DNA of 16,942 nucleotides, from assembly GCA_051001995.1 (NCBI GenBank), contig JBPCMT010000057.1, forward strand, positions 1 through 16,942. Direction: 5' to 3'. Origin of the DNA: CAWEHQ01 sp051001995 (GTDB lineage Bacteria > Actinomycetota > Thermoleophilia > Solirubrobacterales > Thermoleophilaceae). Position numbers and translations under genes: made by a program. The notes below the pieces were generated by a model. That model was not told the DNA's origin. It saw nothing but the letters and a program-made list of their open reading frames with translations, and did no database searches. Of the stretch, positions 6,660-13,404 are shown in pieces. Within the stretch, counting starts at the first letter, position 1. Each line of letters starts with the position of its first letter.

Positions 6660-8834
6660 CTACTCGCCGGCGCCGCGGCGCAGCGACCTGCCCGCCACCA
6701 ACAGCCCCAGGCCCAGCAGCGCGAGCACGGCGAGCGCGAGCCCCGTGAACGGGAGGTCGCCGCCGGCGCCCGCTCCGGCCGCGCCGCCGAGGGTGGTGCG
6801 AACCTGCTGCTCGGCGGCGCCGGCGTCTTCGTCGTCGCTCGCGTCGCTCGAGCCGCTCGAGCCGGTGTCGCCGTCATCGCTCGGTGGGTCGGGCGCGGGA
6901 CTCGGGCTCGGGTCGCCGCCGGGGCCGTCCCCGCCTCCGCCCGGGGGCTCGTCCTGCTCCCGGGGGTCGCGGATCAGGAGCTCGACGTTGCGGTCCCTAC
7001 GGACGCCCTCGGACCCGTCCGGCCCCTCCTGCGGGTCGTTGTAGGAGAGCGTGCGCCCGATCGACGCGAGCTCGGCGGGGCTGAGACCCTCGACCCCGTC
7101 CGCGTCCAGCGAGCCCGGCGAGCGCGATGGGCCGTCGTGGTCCAGGATCGTGCCGAAGATCGACAGCGTGCCGTCGCGGTTGTCCATGACCTCGATAACC
7201 CGGTGCTGAGGCGGCCAGTCGATGATCGCCGGCGACTTGATCTCCCAGAAGGCGCCGCTGCCGTCGGCGTCCCGGTAGGGCTCGATCGCGTTCTCGTGCG
7301 AGTGTCCCGCCACCAGCCCGATCACGTTCGGGAAGCGGTGAAAGAGGCGGACGAGGTCGTCGCCGAAGTGGAGCGGCGTCGAGCTGCGGGGGTCGCGGTC
7401 GCAGCCGGGATTCACGTCGTGGCCGTGCTCGTCGCTGACCGTGCATCGGCTGGCCGCCTCGTCGGGCACGTTCGCGTTGAGGCTCGTCGTGGCATGATGG
7501 GCGAAGGCGACCACGAGCTCGTTGCGACGCTCCGCCTTCTGGAGCTCGTCGCGAAGCCACTGCCACTGGGGGTCGTCGACGTTCCCGCTCGAGGATACGT
7601 CGACGACGCCGCCCTCCGACAACGTGTCCAGCACGATGTAGCGGACGCTGCGGCTACGCGTCTGCGGCACGAACGAGTAGTACGCTGCGGCGCCGCGCGA
7701 CGCCGCCAGCTCGTCCTCGTCGACGAACGCGAAGCCGTGCTCGTCTCGCTGCTCACCCGTGGCGTGCAGCCGCTTGAACTGGGCCTTGTCGACGTACTGG
7801 CGGTCGGGATCCGGAGGCACGAGCTCGCTGTCCAGCAGCGCGGTCGGCTCGGCCAGGAAGTCGACCATCGAGCCGCCTCGTGGGCCGGGCGGGAGGGTCG
7901 GCGCCGGGAATGGCTTGACACAGCCCGTCGCGATCCTCTCGAACGGCGCGATGGCGTCCTCGTTGCCCTGGGCCAGTCCGTCGTGGTTTCCGAAGGCCAC
8001 GTACGAGGGCACCCTCAGGCCGCGGGCCGTGAACGGCTCCTGCGCCTTGTCGAGCAGCCCGCCGTAGGTCGGAAAGCCCTTCGCCGCGTACTCGCCGGCG
8101 GGCTCGTCGGGATCGTAGAAGTCCTGGTCGCCCTCGTCGCCCGGGTAGTCGTCGTAGTCCTGGACGCCGGTGTAGTTCGGCGCCTCCGCCTTGAGCGGCT
8201 GGCGCAGGCGGCGCGGCGGGCACCCGAGCTCGTCCTTGTAGTCCGCGTCGCTGGTGCTGCCGCTGTTGGGGTCGATCACGCCGCCCTCGAGCAGCTGTAC
8301 CACCTGCTCGGTCTCGTTCTTGTGCTGGTTGTCGGCCAGGTCGCCGGTCATGACCGCGTTGACCATCGCCGCGCGCTCGCCGTTGCCCTGGCGGACCGGG
8401 CTTCGGTAGAAGCGGTTCAGCTGGCGGATAGTGAAATCGACCTGGTGCGCCACGAGCGCCTCCTGGGGCCGGTGCGCGGACCTGAAGTCCTCGCTCGCCG
8501 CGTTTCGGTCGAGGAACTCCACGCGCGCCGGCGACTCTTCGTCGGAGAGCTGGAAGTCCGTGATCTGCCCGAGATACGCCAGCGAGCGGCGGCGGTCGCT
8601 GCGGCCCGGCTGAGCGCGGGCCAGGTTCTCGCGCACGAGGCGGTTCTCGCCCGGACCAAGCCGGAGGAAACGGAACGCGCTCGACGGGTCGTTGCCCTCG
8701 ATGGTCTGCTCGAGCGTCGAGACTCCCGTGGTGTCGTGGGCGGAGGCCGTGGCCGTGACCGCCGCGACCGCGAGCAGCGAGGCGGCTGCCGCCCACCCTC
8801 TGACCCCTCTGAGCGATCCCCTCGCTGTTCTCAT
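6660..8834 (-). CDS. Secreted, LPXTG-type cell-wall-anchored calcineurin-like metallophosphoesterase
   Basis: The product has 724 residues. Residues 1-32 form a signal peptide: basic start, hydrophobic run, then A-S-A before His33. The catalytic domain shows dispersed calcineurin-type metal motifs with long insertions: ITDFQL (91-96, Asp93), TGDLADN (163-169), GNHD (282-285), FAHH (444-447) and GHSH (510-513). This pattern, with SPARVEF after the first motif, recalls the large metallophosphoesterase group first noted in Propionibacterium (TIGR03767-like). The first motif is D-x-Q where most family members have D-x-H. Residues about 625-690 form a Gly/Pro/Ser/Asp-rich linker. The end is a sorting signal: LPFTG at 694-698, a hydrophobic helix, then basic RSLRR. 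Sortase would therefore attach it to the cell wall, where it may hydrolyse phosphate mono- or diesters; the substrate is unknown. A Shine-Dalgarno (GAGAGGA, 8 nt spacing) supports the ATG. The coiled-coil gene lies 103 bp upstream on the same strand. Confidence 0.92.
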   Translation of the reverse strand: MRTARGSLRGVRGWAAAASLLAVAAVTATASAHDTTGVSTLEQTIEGNDPSSAFRFLRLGPGENRLVRENLARAQPGRSDRRRSLAYLGQITDFQLSDEESPARVEFLDRNAASEDFRSAHRPQEALVAHQVDFTIRQLNRFYRSPVRQGNGERAAMVNAVMTGDLADNQHKNETEQVVQLLEGGVIDPNSGSTSDADYKDELGCPPRRLRQPLKAEAPNYTGVQDYDDYPGDEGDQDFYDPDEPAGEYAAKGFPTYGGLLDKAQEPFTARGLRVPSYVAFGNHDGLAQGNEDAIAPFERIATGCVKPFPAPTLPPGPRGGSMVDFLAEPTALLDSELVPPDPDRQYVDKAQFKRLHATGEQRDEHGFAFVDEDELAASRGAAAYYSFVPQTRSRSVRYIVLDTLSEGGVVDVSSSGNVDDPQWQWLRDELQKAERRNELVVAFAHHATTSLNANVPDEAASRCTVSDEHGHDVNPGCDRDPRSSTPLHFGDDLVRLFHRFPNVIGLVAGHSHENAIEPYRDADGSGAFWEIKSPAIIDWPPQHRVIEVMDNRDGTLSIFGTILDHDGPSRSPGSLDADGVEGLSPAELASIGRTLSYNDPQEGPDGSEGVRRDRNVELLIRDPREQDEPPGGGGDGPGGDPSPSPAPDPPSDDGDTGSSGSSDASDDEDAGAAEQQVRTTLGGAAGAGAGGDLPFTGLALAVLALLGLGLLVAGRSLRRGAGE

Positions 8835-8842
8835 GCGTCGTG

Positions 8843-8849
8843 TCCTCTC
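8843..8849 (-). promoter_or_regulatory. Shine-Dalgarno for the metallophosphoesterase (GAGAGGA)
   Basis: On the minus strand GAGAGGA ends 8 nt before the ATG at 8834. It confirms that the start lies directly before the signal peptide. Confidence 0.6.
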
Positions 8850-8895
8850 AGGCGCGGTGACCTTCGCGGGCCGCGCCGCGTTTCACGCGAACCAG

Positions 8896-8901
8896 AGCAT
8901 A
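8896..8901 (-). promoter_or_regulatory. Candidate -10 box upstream of the metallophosphoesterase (TATGCT)
   Basis: TATGCT on the minus strand lies 61 nt before the start codon, in the gap after the coiled-coil gene. It fits TAnnnT and would give a leader of about 55 nt. The 17-nt-upstream hexamer (ACGCAC) is a poor -35. A small dyad, CGCGT-TTC-ACGCG (8877-8889), falls near the predicted transcription start. Confidence 0.35.
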
Positions 8902-8937
8902 CGGGCGCGAAGCACGCCGTGCGTCGGTCCTCCGCTC

Positions 8938-9741
8938 CTACCGGCGGTCGACCCAGCTCGGCGGCTCAACGTCCTCAAACGGGGTTCTGCGCCCGCCCGC
9001 GCCGTCGGTCCGCTTGTCGGTCGCCGCGCGCCGGCGCGGACGTTCGCTCGCCCCGGCGTGTCCGGGCAAGTCGGGTCGCGGCGAGCCCGCCTCGCGAGCC
9101 CGACCCGAGGCCACCCGCAGGTCGCTCGAGATCTGTCGATGCCCTGCCTGCACATCGCGCAGGATCCGCTCCGACTGCGCGGTCAGGGAGTCCGCTAGCC
9201 GTCGCAGGCCGGCGGAGACAGCTCGCGCCTCGGCCAGCGCCTCGTCAGCCGCGGCCTGTGCACCCGACACGCGCTTCGAGGCGACGGCGCGGGCCTCTTC
9301 GCCGACCTGCGCCGCGTCCGCGCGCGCCCGCTCGCGGAGGGCCTCGGCCTCGACCTGCGCACTCTCACGCGTCCTGTTCGCCTCGTCCTGCGTCTCGTCG
9401 CCGAGCTTCACGGCGTCTCGTCGCGCCGAGTCGAGCTCCGCCTCGGCCTCGCGCCGGGCCGCCGTCTCGGTCTGGACAGCGCGTGACTGTGCCTCCTTCC
9501 ACAGCCGCTCGGCGTCGGCCCGCAACCGCTCGGCCTCGGCCAGCACCTGCTCACGGGCGTCCTGCGCGGCGCGCTCGACCGCGCGAGCTTCCTCCTCGGC
9601 CGTGGCTCGCACGCGTCCCGCCTCCGCGGCCGCCTCGTCGCGCAGCCGCTGGGCCGCTGCCTCGGCGGCGACAAGGATCGACTCCACCTGCTCGGCTGCG
9701 AGCTCCGCGGCGCGTGAGTTCGGGGTGTCGGTGGATGCCAT
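8938..9741 (-). CDS. Ala/Glu/Arg-rich long coiled-coil protein of unknown function
   Basis: The product has 267 residues. Residues about 10-210 are an almost unbroken run of Ala, Glu, Arg and Gln with few helix breakers, predicting one long alpha-helical coiled coil. There is no signal peptide or membrane segment, so it should be cytoplasmic. Residues 211-250 are basic and disordered, and the protein ends with PFEDVEPPSWVDRR, a compact acidic/aromatic tail that could be a docking motif. The style resembles DivIVA/Wag31-type polar scaffolds or F-type ATP synthase b-like stalks, but the DivIVA N-terminal lipid-binding motif is not visible, so neither name is justified. A good Shine-Dalgarno (GAGGAAG, 9746-9752) precedes the ATG. 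It is divergent from leuS over 94 bp and upstream of the phosphoesterase. The plus-strand frame opposite it is open and runs into leuS, but codon composition and the coiled-coil pattern favour this strand. Confidence 0.78.
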   Translation of the reverse strand: MASTDTPNSRAAELAAEQVESILVAAEAAAQRLRDEAAAEAGRVRATAEEEARAVERAAQDAREQVLAEAERLRADAERLWKEAQSRAVQTETAARREAEAELDSARRDAVKLGDETQDEANRTRESAQVEAEALRERARADAAQVGEEARAVASKRVSGAQAAADEALAEARAVSAGLRRLADSLTAQSERILRDVQAGHRQISSDLRVASGRAREAGSPRPDLPGHAGASERPRRRAATDKRTDGAGGRRTPFEDVEPPSWVDRR

Positions 9742-9745
9742 CGTG

Positions 9746-9752
9746 CTTCCTC
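9746..9752 (-). promoter_or_regulatory. Shine-Dalgarno for the coiled-coil gene (GAGGAAG)
   Basis: GAGGAAG on the minus strand lies with its GAGGA core 6 nt from the ATG at 9741. It supports both the start and the choice of strand for this gene. Confidence 0.6.
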
Positions 9753-9774
9753 AGCGGCAGCTCGGCCGAGCCAC

Positions 9775-9789
9775 CGTAAGCAGCTTACG
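9775..9789. promoter_or_regulatory. Perfect 15-bp palindrome in the coiled-coil/leuS divergent gap
   Basis: CGTAAGC-A-GCTTACG has perfect 7-bp arms around a single A. A second perfect 12-bp palindrome, GCTCGGCCGAGC, lies at 9760-9771. Both are in the only gap between two divergent genes, a natural site for a dimeric regulator. The minus-strand sequence TACGGT (9778-9773) overlaps the first palindrome and could be a -10 box for the coiled-coil gene. Confidence 0.4.
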
Positions 9790-9819
9790 ACGCGACGAAG
9801 CGTCCATCGGGACCGAAGC

Positions 9820-9825
9820 TAACCT
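9820..9825 (+). promoter_or_regulatory. Candidate -10 box for leuS (TAACCT)
   Basis: TAACCT ends 10 nt before the leuS ATG at 9836, with no Shine-Dalgarno between. It would give a leader of only a few nucleotides. The spacing is longer than in the other leaderless candidates, so confidence is lower. Confidence 0.4.
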
Positions 9826-9835
9826 GCAAATCGGC

Positions 9836-12331
9836 ATGCAGCGCGGCGATGCTCGATACGAGGCGCGGGCGATCGAGTCCAAATGGCAGGACATCTGGTC
9901 GCGCGAGCGCACGTGGGAGGTGGCGAACGACGGCGGCGGCGCGGAGGAGAGCTCCTACGTGCTCGAGATGCTTCCCTACCCGTCGGGCGAGCCCCACATG
10001 GGCCACCTCAAGACGTACTCGATCGGCGACGCGCTCGCGCATTTCCGGCGCCGGGCGGGCGTCCGCGTCCTGCACCCGATGGGCTACGACGCCTTCGGGC
10101 TCCCGGCCGAGAACCACGCCATCCGCACCGGCCGGCACCCGCGCGCCTCGACCGAGGCCTCGATCGAGCAGTTCCGTGAGGAGTTCCGCTCGTGGGGCAT
10201 ATCGATCGACTGGTCGCGCGAGTTCGCCACCCACGAGCCCTCGTACTACCGCTGGACTCAGTGGATCTTCCTGCGCCTCTTCGAGCGCGGCCTGGCCTAC
10301 CGCAAGGAAGCGGCGGTCAAGTGGTGCCCGAAGGACGAGACGGTGCTCGCCAACGAGCAGGCCAAGGACGGCGTCTGCGAACGCTGCGGAACGCCGGTCG
10401 AGGCGCGCCAGCTCGAGCAGTGGTTCTTCAAGATCACCGACTACGCCGACGCGCTGCTCGACGACCTCGAGACCGTGGACTGGCCCGGCCACGTCCGGAC
10501 GATGCAGCGCAACTGGATCGGCCGCTCGGAGGGGGCGGAGGTCGTCTTTCGATGCGAGGAGCTCGGCGTCGACTACCCGGTGTTCACGACCCGTCCAGAC
10601 ACGCTCTTCGGCGCCACCTTCTTCGTGCTCGCGCCCGAGCATCCCGACGTGCTCCGGCTCAACGACTCGCCCTCGGTGCGCGACTACGTCAACCGCGCGC
10701 TCGCCGCATCGGCGGAGGACCGCGGCCTCGAGCAGCGCGAGAAGACCGGCGTCGCGCTCGGGCGTACGGTGACGAACCCGGTCAACGGCGAGGAGATCCC
10801 GATGTTCGTCGCCGACTACGTCCTGATGGAGTACGGGACCGGGGCGATCATGGCCGTGCCGGCGCACGACCAGCGCGACTTCGACTTCGCCCGCCGCTTC
10901 GACCTGCCGATCCGTCGCGTCGTCGAGCCGGCGGACGGAGAGGCCACCGGCGAGGCGGCGATCGACCGCGCCTTCGTGGAGCACTCGACCGGCGAGCGGC
11001 TCGTGAACTCCGGCCGCTTCGACGGGATGCCGGCGCCGGAGGCGATCCCCGCGGTCACCGCCTGGCTCTCCGAGCAGGGCCGCGGCAGGGCCGCCGTCTC
11101 GTACCGGCTGCGCGACTGGTTGCTGTCGCGCCAGCGCTACTGGGGCTGCCCGATTCCGATCGTCCACTGCGAGCGCTGCGGCGAGGTGGCGGTCCCGGAC
11201 GACCAGCTTCCGGTCGAGCTGCCGGAGGTCGACGACTACGCGCCGCGCGGGCGCTCCCCGCTCGCTGCCGCCGAGGACTGGGTGCGCGTCAACTGCCCGT
11301 CGTGCGGCGGCGCGGCGCGGCGCGAGACCGACACGATGGACACGTTCGTCGACTCCTCGTGGTACTTCCTGCGCTACTGCGACGCGCGCAACGACGAGGC
11401 GCCGTGGGGCCGCGCCGCGGTCGACCGCTGGATGCCCGTCGACCAGTACATCGGCGGAGTCGAGCACGCGATCCTGCATCTGATGTACGCGCGCTTCTTC
11501 TGCAAGGCGCTGAGCGACCTCGACCTGCTGGACGTGCGCGAGCCGTTCGCGCGCCTGTTCACCCAGGGGATGATCACCCGTGGCGGGGCGAAGATGTCCA
11601 AGTCGCGCGGCAACGTCATCAGCCCGCGCGACTACGTCGAGCGCTTCGGCGCCGACACGGCTCGCTGCTACATCCTCTTCATGGGTCCCGCCGACCAGGA
11701 CGCCGACTGGTCGGACGAGGGCGTCGGCGGGGTGCACCGCTTCCTCGCGCGCCTGCACCGGCTCGCGGTCGAGGTGGCCGATCGGACGCCCGCGGCTGCC
11801 TCGGACGAACCCCCCGGAGAGGCGGCTCCGGTGTTGCGCAAGGCGCACTGGGCGATCGACAAGGTCACCTTCGACATCGGTGAGCGGTTCTCGTTCAACA
11901 CGGCGCTCGCGGCGATCATGGAGCTCGTCAATGACTGCTACCGCGAGAAGGAGAGCCTGCTCGCCTCCGGCGGGGGCGCGGCGCAGCTGCGCTTCGCGGT
12001 CGTGACGGCGGGCTCGCTCGTCTTCCCGTTCGCCCCCCACCTGGGCGCGGAGGTCTACGAGCTCCTGACGGGCGCCCGCGTCTGGGAGCAGGGGTGGCCG
12101 GAGGCGGACCCGGAGTTGCTGGCCGCAGGCACGTTCGAGCTGATCGTCCAGGTGAACGGCAAGCTGCGCGACCGCGTCGAGGCTCCCAGCAACGCGTCGG
12201 AGGCCGAGCAGGAGCGCCTCGCGCGCGCCTCCGAGAGGGTGGACGCGCACCTCGACGGCGGCGAGATCGTCAAGACCGTGGTGGTGCCCGGCCGGCTCGT
12301 CAACTTCGTCGTCCGCGGTCAACGGCGCTGA
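9836..12331 (+). CDS. leuS: Leucyl-tRNA synthetase
   Basis: The product has 831 residues, typical of bacterial LeuRS. It activates leucine with ATP and charges tRNA-Leu in the cytoplasm. Class I signatures are intact: HMGH at 54-57 (HIGH motif, after LPYPSGEP) and KMSKS at 586-590. The CP1 editing domain has TTRPD (251-255) and YGTGAIMAVPAHDQRDFDFA starting at 333, with Asp345 positioned to bind the amino group of misactivated amino acids. Cys pairs in KWCPKD...CERCG and later IVHCERCG/NCPSCGG suggest zinc-binding modules. The C-terminus ends in the usual VNGKLR...VPGRLVNFVV tRNA-binding fold. The ATG at 9836 is right because the family N-terminus (RYEARAIESKWQ) follows at once. The frame is open upstream to 9014, but that part is antisense to the coiled-coil gene. 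It heads the plus-strand block and is followed 13 nt later by the TIGR00725-type gene. Confidence 0.99.
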   Translation: MQRGDARYEARAIESKWQDIWSRERTWEVANDGGGAEESSYVLEMLPYPSGEPHMGHLKTYSIGDALAHFRRRAGVRVLHPMGYDAFGLPAENHAIRTGRHPRASTEASIEQFREEFRSWGISIDWSREFATHEPSYYRWTQWIFLRLFERGLAYRKEAAVKWCPKDETVLANEQAKDGVCERCGTPVEARQLEQWFFKITDYADALLDDLETVDWPGHVRTMQRNWIGRSEGAEVVFRCEELGVDYPVFTTRPDTLFGATFFVLAPEHPDVLRLNDSPSVRDYVNRALAASAEDRGLEQREKTGVALGRTVTNPVNGEEIPMFVADYVLMEYGTGAIMAVPAHDQRDFDFARRFDLPIRRVVEPADGEATGEAAIDRAFVEHSTGERLVNSGRFDGMPAPEAIPAVTAWLSEQGRGRAAVSYRLRDWLLSRQRYWGCPIPIVHCERCGEVAVPDDQLPVELPEVDDYAPRGRSPLAAAEDWVRVNCPSCGGAARRETDTMDTFVDSSWYFLRYCDARNDEAPWGRAAVDRWMPVDQYIGGVEHAILHLMYARFFCKALSDLDLLDVREPFARLFTQGMITRGGAKMSKSRGNVISPRDYVERFGADTARCYILFMGPADQDADWSDEGVGGVHRFLARLHRLAVEVADRTPAAASDEPPGEAAPVLRKAHWAIDKVTFDIGERFSFNTALAAIMELVNDCYREKESLLASGGGAAQLRFAVVTAGSLVFPFAPHLGAEVYELLTGARVWEQGWPEADPELLAAGTFELIVQVNGKLRDRVEAPSNASEAEQERLARASERVDAHLDGGEIVKTVVVPGRLVNFVVRGQRR

Positions 12332-12344
12332 CCCATCCGATGCC

Positions 12345-12860
12345 GTGACAGGCGTCCCCTACGTGGCGGTCGTGGGCTCCGACGACCCGTCGGCGGGCGA
12401 GCGAGCGCTGACGGTGGCTCTGGAGGTCGGCCGCGCGCTCGCGCGACGCGGCGCCGTCGTGGTCTGCGGCGGACTCGGCGGGGTGATGGAGGCCGCCTGT
12501 CGCGGCGCGCGCGAGGAGGGAGGCTCGACCGTGGGGTTGCTTCCCGGGCTCGACCGCCGCGAGGCGAACGCCTACGTTCAAGTCGCGTTGCCGACCGGGC
12601 TCGGCGAGGCCCGCAACGCGCTCGTCGTGCGGGCGGCGGACGCGGTCATCGCCGTCGGCGGTGAGCTCGGCACGCTGTCGGAGATAGCCCTCGCGCTCAA
12701 GGCCGGGACCCCGGTCGTCGGCGTGGATACGTGGGAGCTCTCGAAGAGCGGCAGGGCGGTCGACGCGATCGACCGTGCCGACGGCGCCGGGGACGCGGTC
12801 GAGCGCGCGCTGGCGCGCGCTCGGCGCCAGACGGCTGGTCCCTCGAGCCCGCTCGCCTGA
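12345..12860 (+). CDS. TIGR00725-type Rossmann-fold protein (LOG/SLOG-like), function unknown
   Basis: The product has 171 residues starting with GTG. The N-terminal strand YVAVVGSDDP and the glycine-rich stretch VVVCGGLGGVMEAACRGA (38-55) form a nucleotide-binding Rossmann-like site. GLGEARNALVV (85-95) and VGGELGTLSEIALAL (104-118, Glu113) correspond to the conserved R-N and G-G-x-G-T-x-x-E elements of the lysine-decarboxylase-like (LOG) fold. LOG enzymes release bases from nucleotide 5'-monophosphates, and SLOG relatives bind nucleotide-like ligands. The canonical PGGxGTxxE is altered here (VGGELGTLSE), so a phosphoribohydrolase activity should not be assumed. It begins 13 nt after leuS with no obvious Shine-Dalgarno, so translation coupled to leuS is likely. 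Its link to leucyl-tRNA charging is unknown. The last 13 or so residues are polar and poorly defined. Confidence 0.85.
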   Translation: MTGVPYVAVVGSDDPSAGERALTVALEVGRALARRGAVVVCGGLGGVMEAACRGAREEGGSTVGLLPGLDRREANAYVQVALPTGLGEARNALVVRAADAVIAVGGELGTLSEIALALKAGTPVVGVDTWELSKSGRAVDAIDRADGAGDAVERALARARRQTAGPSSPLA

Positions 12861-12888
12861 GGCCCACGCAGCCGGGGAGGCAACCATC

Positions 12889-12894
12889 TAGGCT
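12889..12894 (+). promoter_or_regulatory. Leaderless -10 box for acyP (TAGGCT)
   Basis: TAGGCT is followed by GCCGCC (6 nt) and the ATG at 12901. The purine-rich GGGGAGG at 12874-12880 is about 20 nt from the ATG, too far for a ribosome site, so leaderless initiation fits better. Confidence 0.5.
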
Positions 12895-12900
12895 GCCGCC

Positions 12901-13176
12901 ATGGCCGAGGCGGAGCGTCGGCGCGTCGTAGTCCACGGGCGCGTGCAGGGGGTGTTCTTTCGCGACTCGACGCAGGAGGAGGCCGAGCGACGAGGCGTGG
13001 CGGGGTGGGTCACGAACCGCTCCGACGGCGCCGTCGAGGCGGCCTTCGAGGGAGATCCGGAGGCGGTCCGCGCGATGGTCGCGTTCTGCCGCGAGGGGTC
13101 GCGGCGTGCCGACGTCGACGAGGTGGAGGAATCGGAGGAGGATCCCGAGGGTCTCTCCGGCTTCGACGTGCGCTGA
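12901..13176 (+). CDS. acyP: Acylphosphatase
   Basis: The product has 91 residues, the standard size for this family. It hydrolyses the carboxyl-phosphate bond of acyl phosphates such as acetyl phosphate or 1,3-bisphosphoglycerate in the cytoplasm. The signature VVHGRVQGVFFR (10-21) gives the phosphate-binding loop and catalytic Arg21, and GWVTNRSDGAVEA (35-47) supplies the catalytic Asn39. The ferredoxin-like fold is complete through the last strand GFDVR. The stretch before the last strand is unusually acidic (DVDEVEESEEDPE). It sits 40 nt after the TIGR00725-type gene and has its own putative leaderless promoter. A 47-bp palindrome lies downstream before comEA. No functional tie with its neighbours is obvious. 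Confidence 0.97.
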   Translation: MAEAERRRVVVHGRVQGVFFRDSTQEEAERRGVAGWVTNRSDGAVEAAFEGDPEAVRAMVAFCREGSRRADVDEVEESEEDPEGLSGFDVR

Positions 13177-13266
13177 CCTCGCGGCTCGCCCGAGAGCCAC
13201 CGCTACCGACCCGCGCGTCCGCCCGCGGGCCGCTCGCCCCAAACGCCGGCGGGTGATGATCCCGCG

Positions 13267-13313
13267 CGCTGTGCTGCTTTGCCATCGCATATCGATGGCT
13301 ATGCAGCACCGCG
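13267..13313. repeat. 47-bp imperfect palindrome (hairpin or operator) upstream of comEA
   Basis: The dyad is centred on 13290. Arms pair as CGC/GCG (13267-13269 with 13311-13313), GTGCTGC/GCAGCAC (13271-13277 with 13303-13309) and GCCATCG/CGATGGC (13281-13287 with 13293-13299). One extra T-A pair lies inside the TTT/TAT internal loop and the terminal loop is CATAT. Of 21 opposed positions, 18 pair. No U-tract follows, so it is not a classical intrinsic terminator. It lies 90 nt after the acyP stop and 78 nt before the comEA -10 box. It could be a tailless terminator for the leuS-acyP messages, a regulator site for comEA, or an RNA hairpin. Confidence 0.75.
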
Positions 13314-13391
13314 ACGCCATCGCTCACGGATAGACGCACGGCCGTGGCTGAATTGTCGCGCTAGAGGCGCCCACGGTGTGCGGCGGCCACC

Positions 13392-13397
13392 TACGGT
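13392..13397 (+). promoter_or_regulatory. Leaderless -10 box for comEA (TACGGT)
   Basis: TACGGT is followed by CGCCAAC (7 nt) and GTG at 13405. It supports this GTG as the start, rather than the ATG at 13279, which lies inside the palindrome. Confidence 0.55.
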
Positions 13398-13404
13398 CGC
13401 CAAC

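Larger units (their letters stand above)
13177..13404. other. acyP-comEA intergenic region
   Basis: This 228-bp gap contains a small GGCTC/GAGCC hairpin just after acyP (13183-13198), the large palindrome at 13267-13313, an 8-bp direct repeat of GCCATCGC (13281-13288 and 13316-13323), and the comEA -10 box. The central part is less GC-rich than the flanking genes. I see no convincing small gene. Confidence 0.6.

Noticed and set aside
7137..9779. 880-codon open frame on the plus strand
   Set aside because: It is antisense to the metallophosphoesterase and the coiled-coil gene, both of which have Shine-Dalgarno sites and clear protein architecture. The predicted protein is composition-driven.
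9014..9835. 274-residue N-terminal extension of LeuS
   Set aside because: The extension is Ser/Ala/Arg-rich antisense of the coiled-coil gene. LeuRS proteins begin at the RYEARAIESKWQ region, so ATG 9836 is used.
9742..9835. T-box or leader attenuator for leuS
   Set aside because: The gap is only 94 bp, and the TAACCT box implies almost no leader. There is no room for a T-box stem I and antiterminator.
9785..12322. 845-codon open frame on the minus strand opposite leuS
   Set aside because: It is codon-on-codon antisense to a certain leuS gene. It is open only because leuS avoids TTA, CTA and TCA codons, and its Arg/Val/Asp/His-rich product has no domain.
13279..13404. Longer ComEA starting at ATG 13279
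   Set aside because: The ATG lies inside the palindrome, the added residues have no domain or signal, and GTG 13405 has a well-placed -10 box directly before the membrane anchor.
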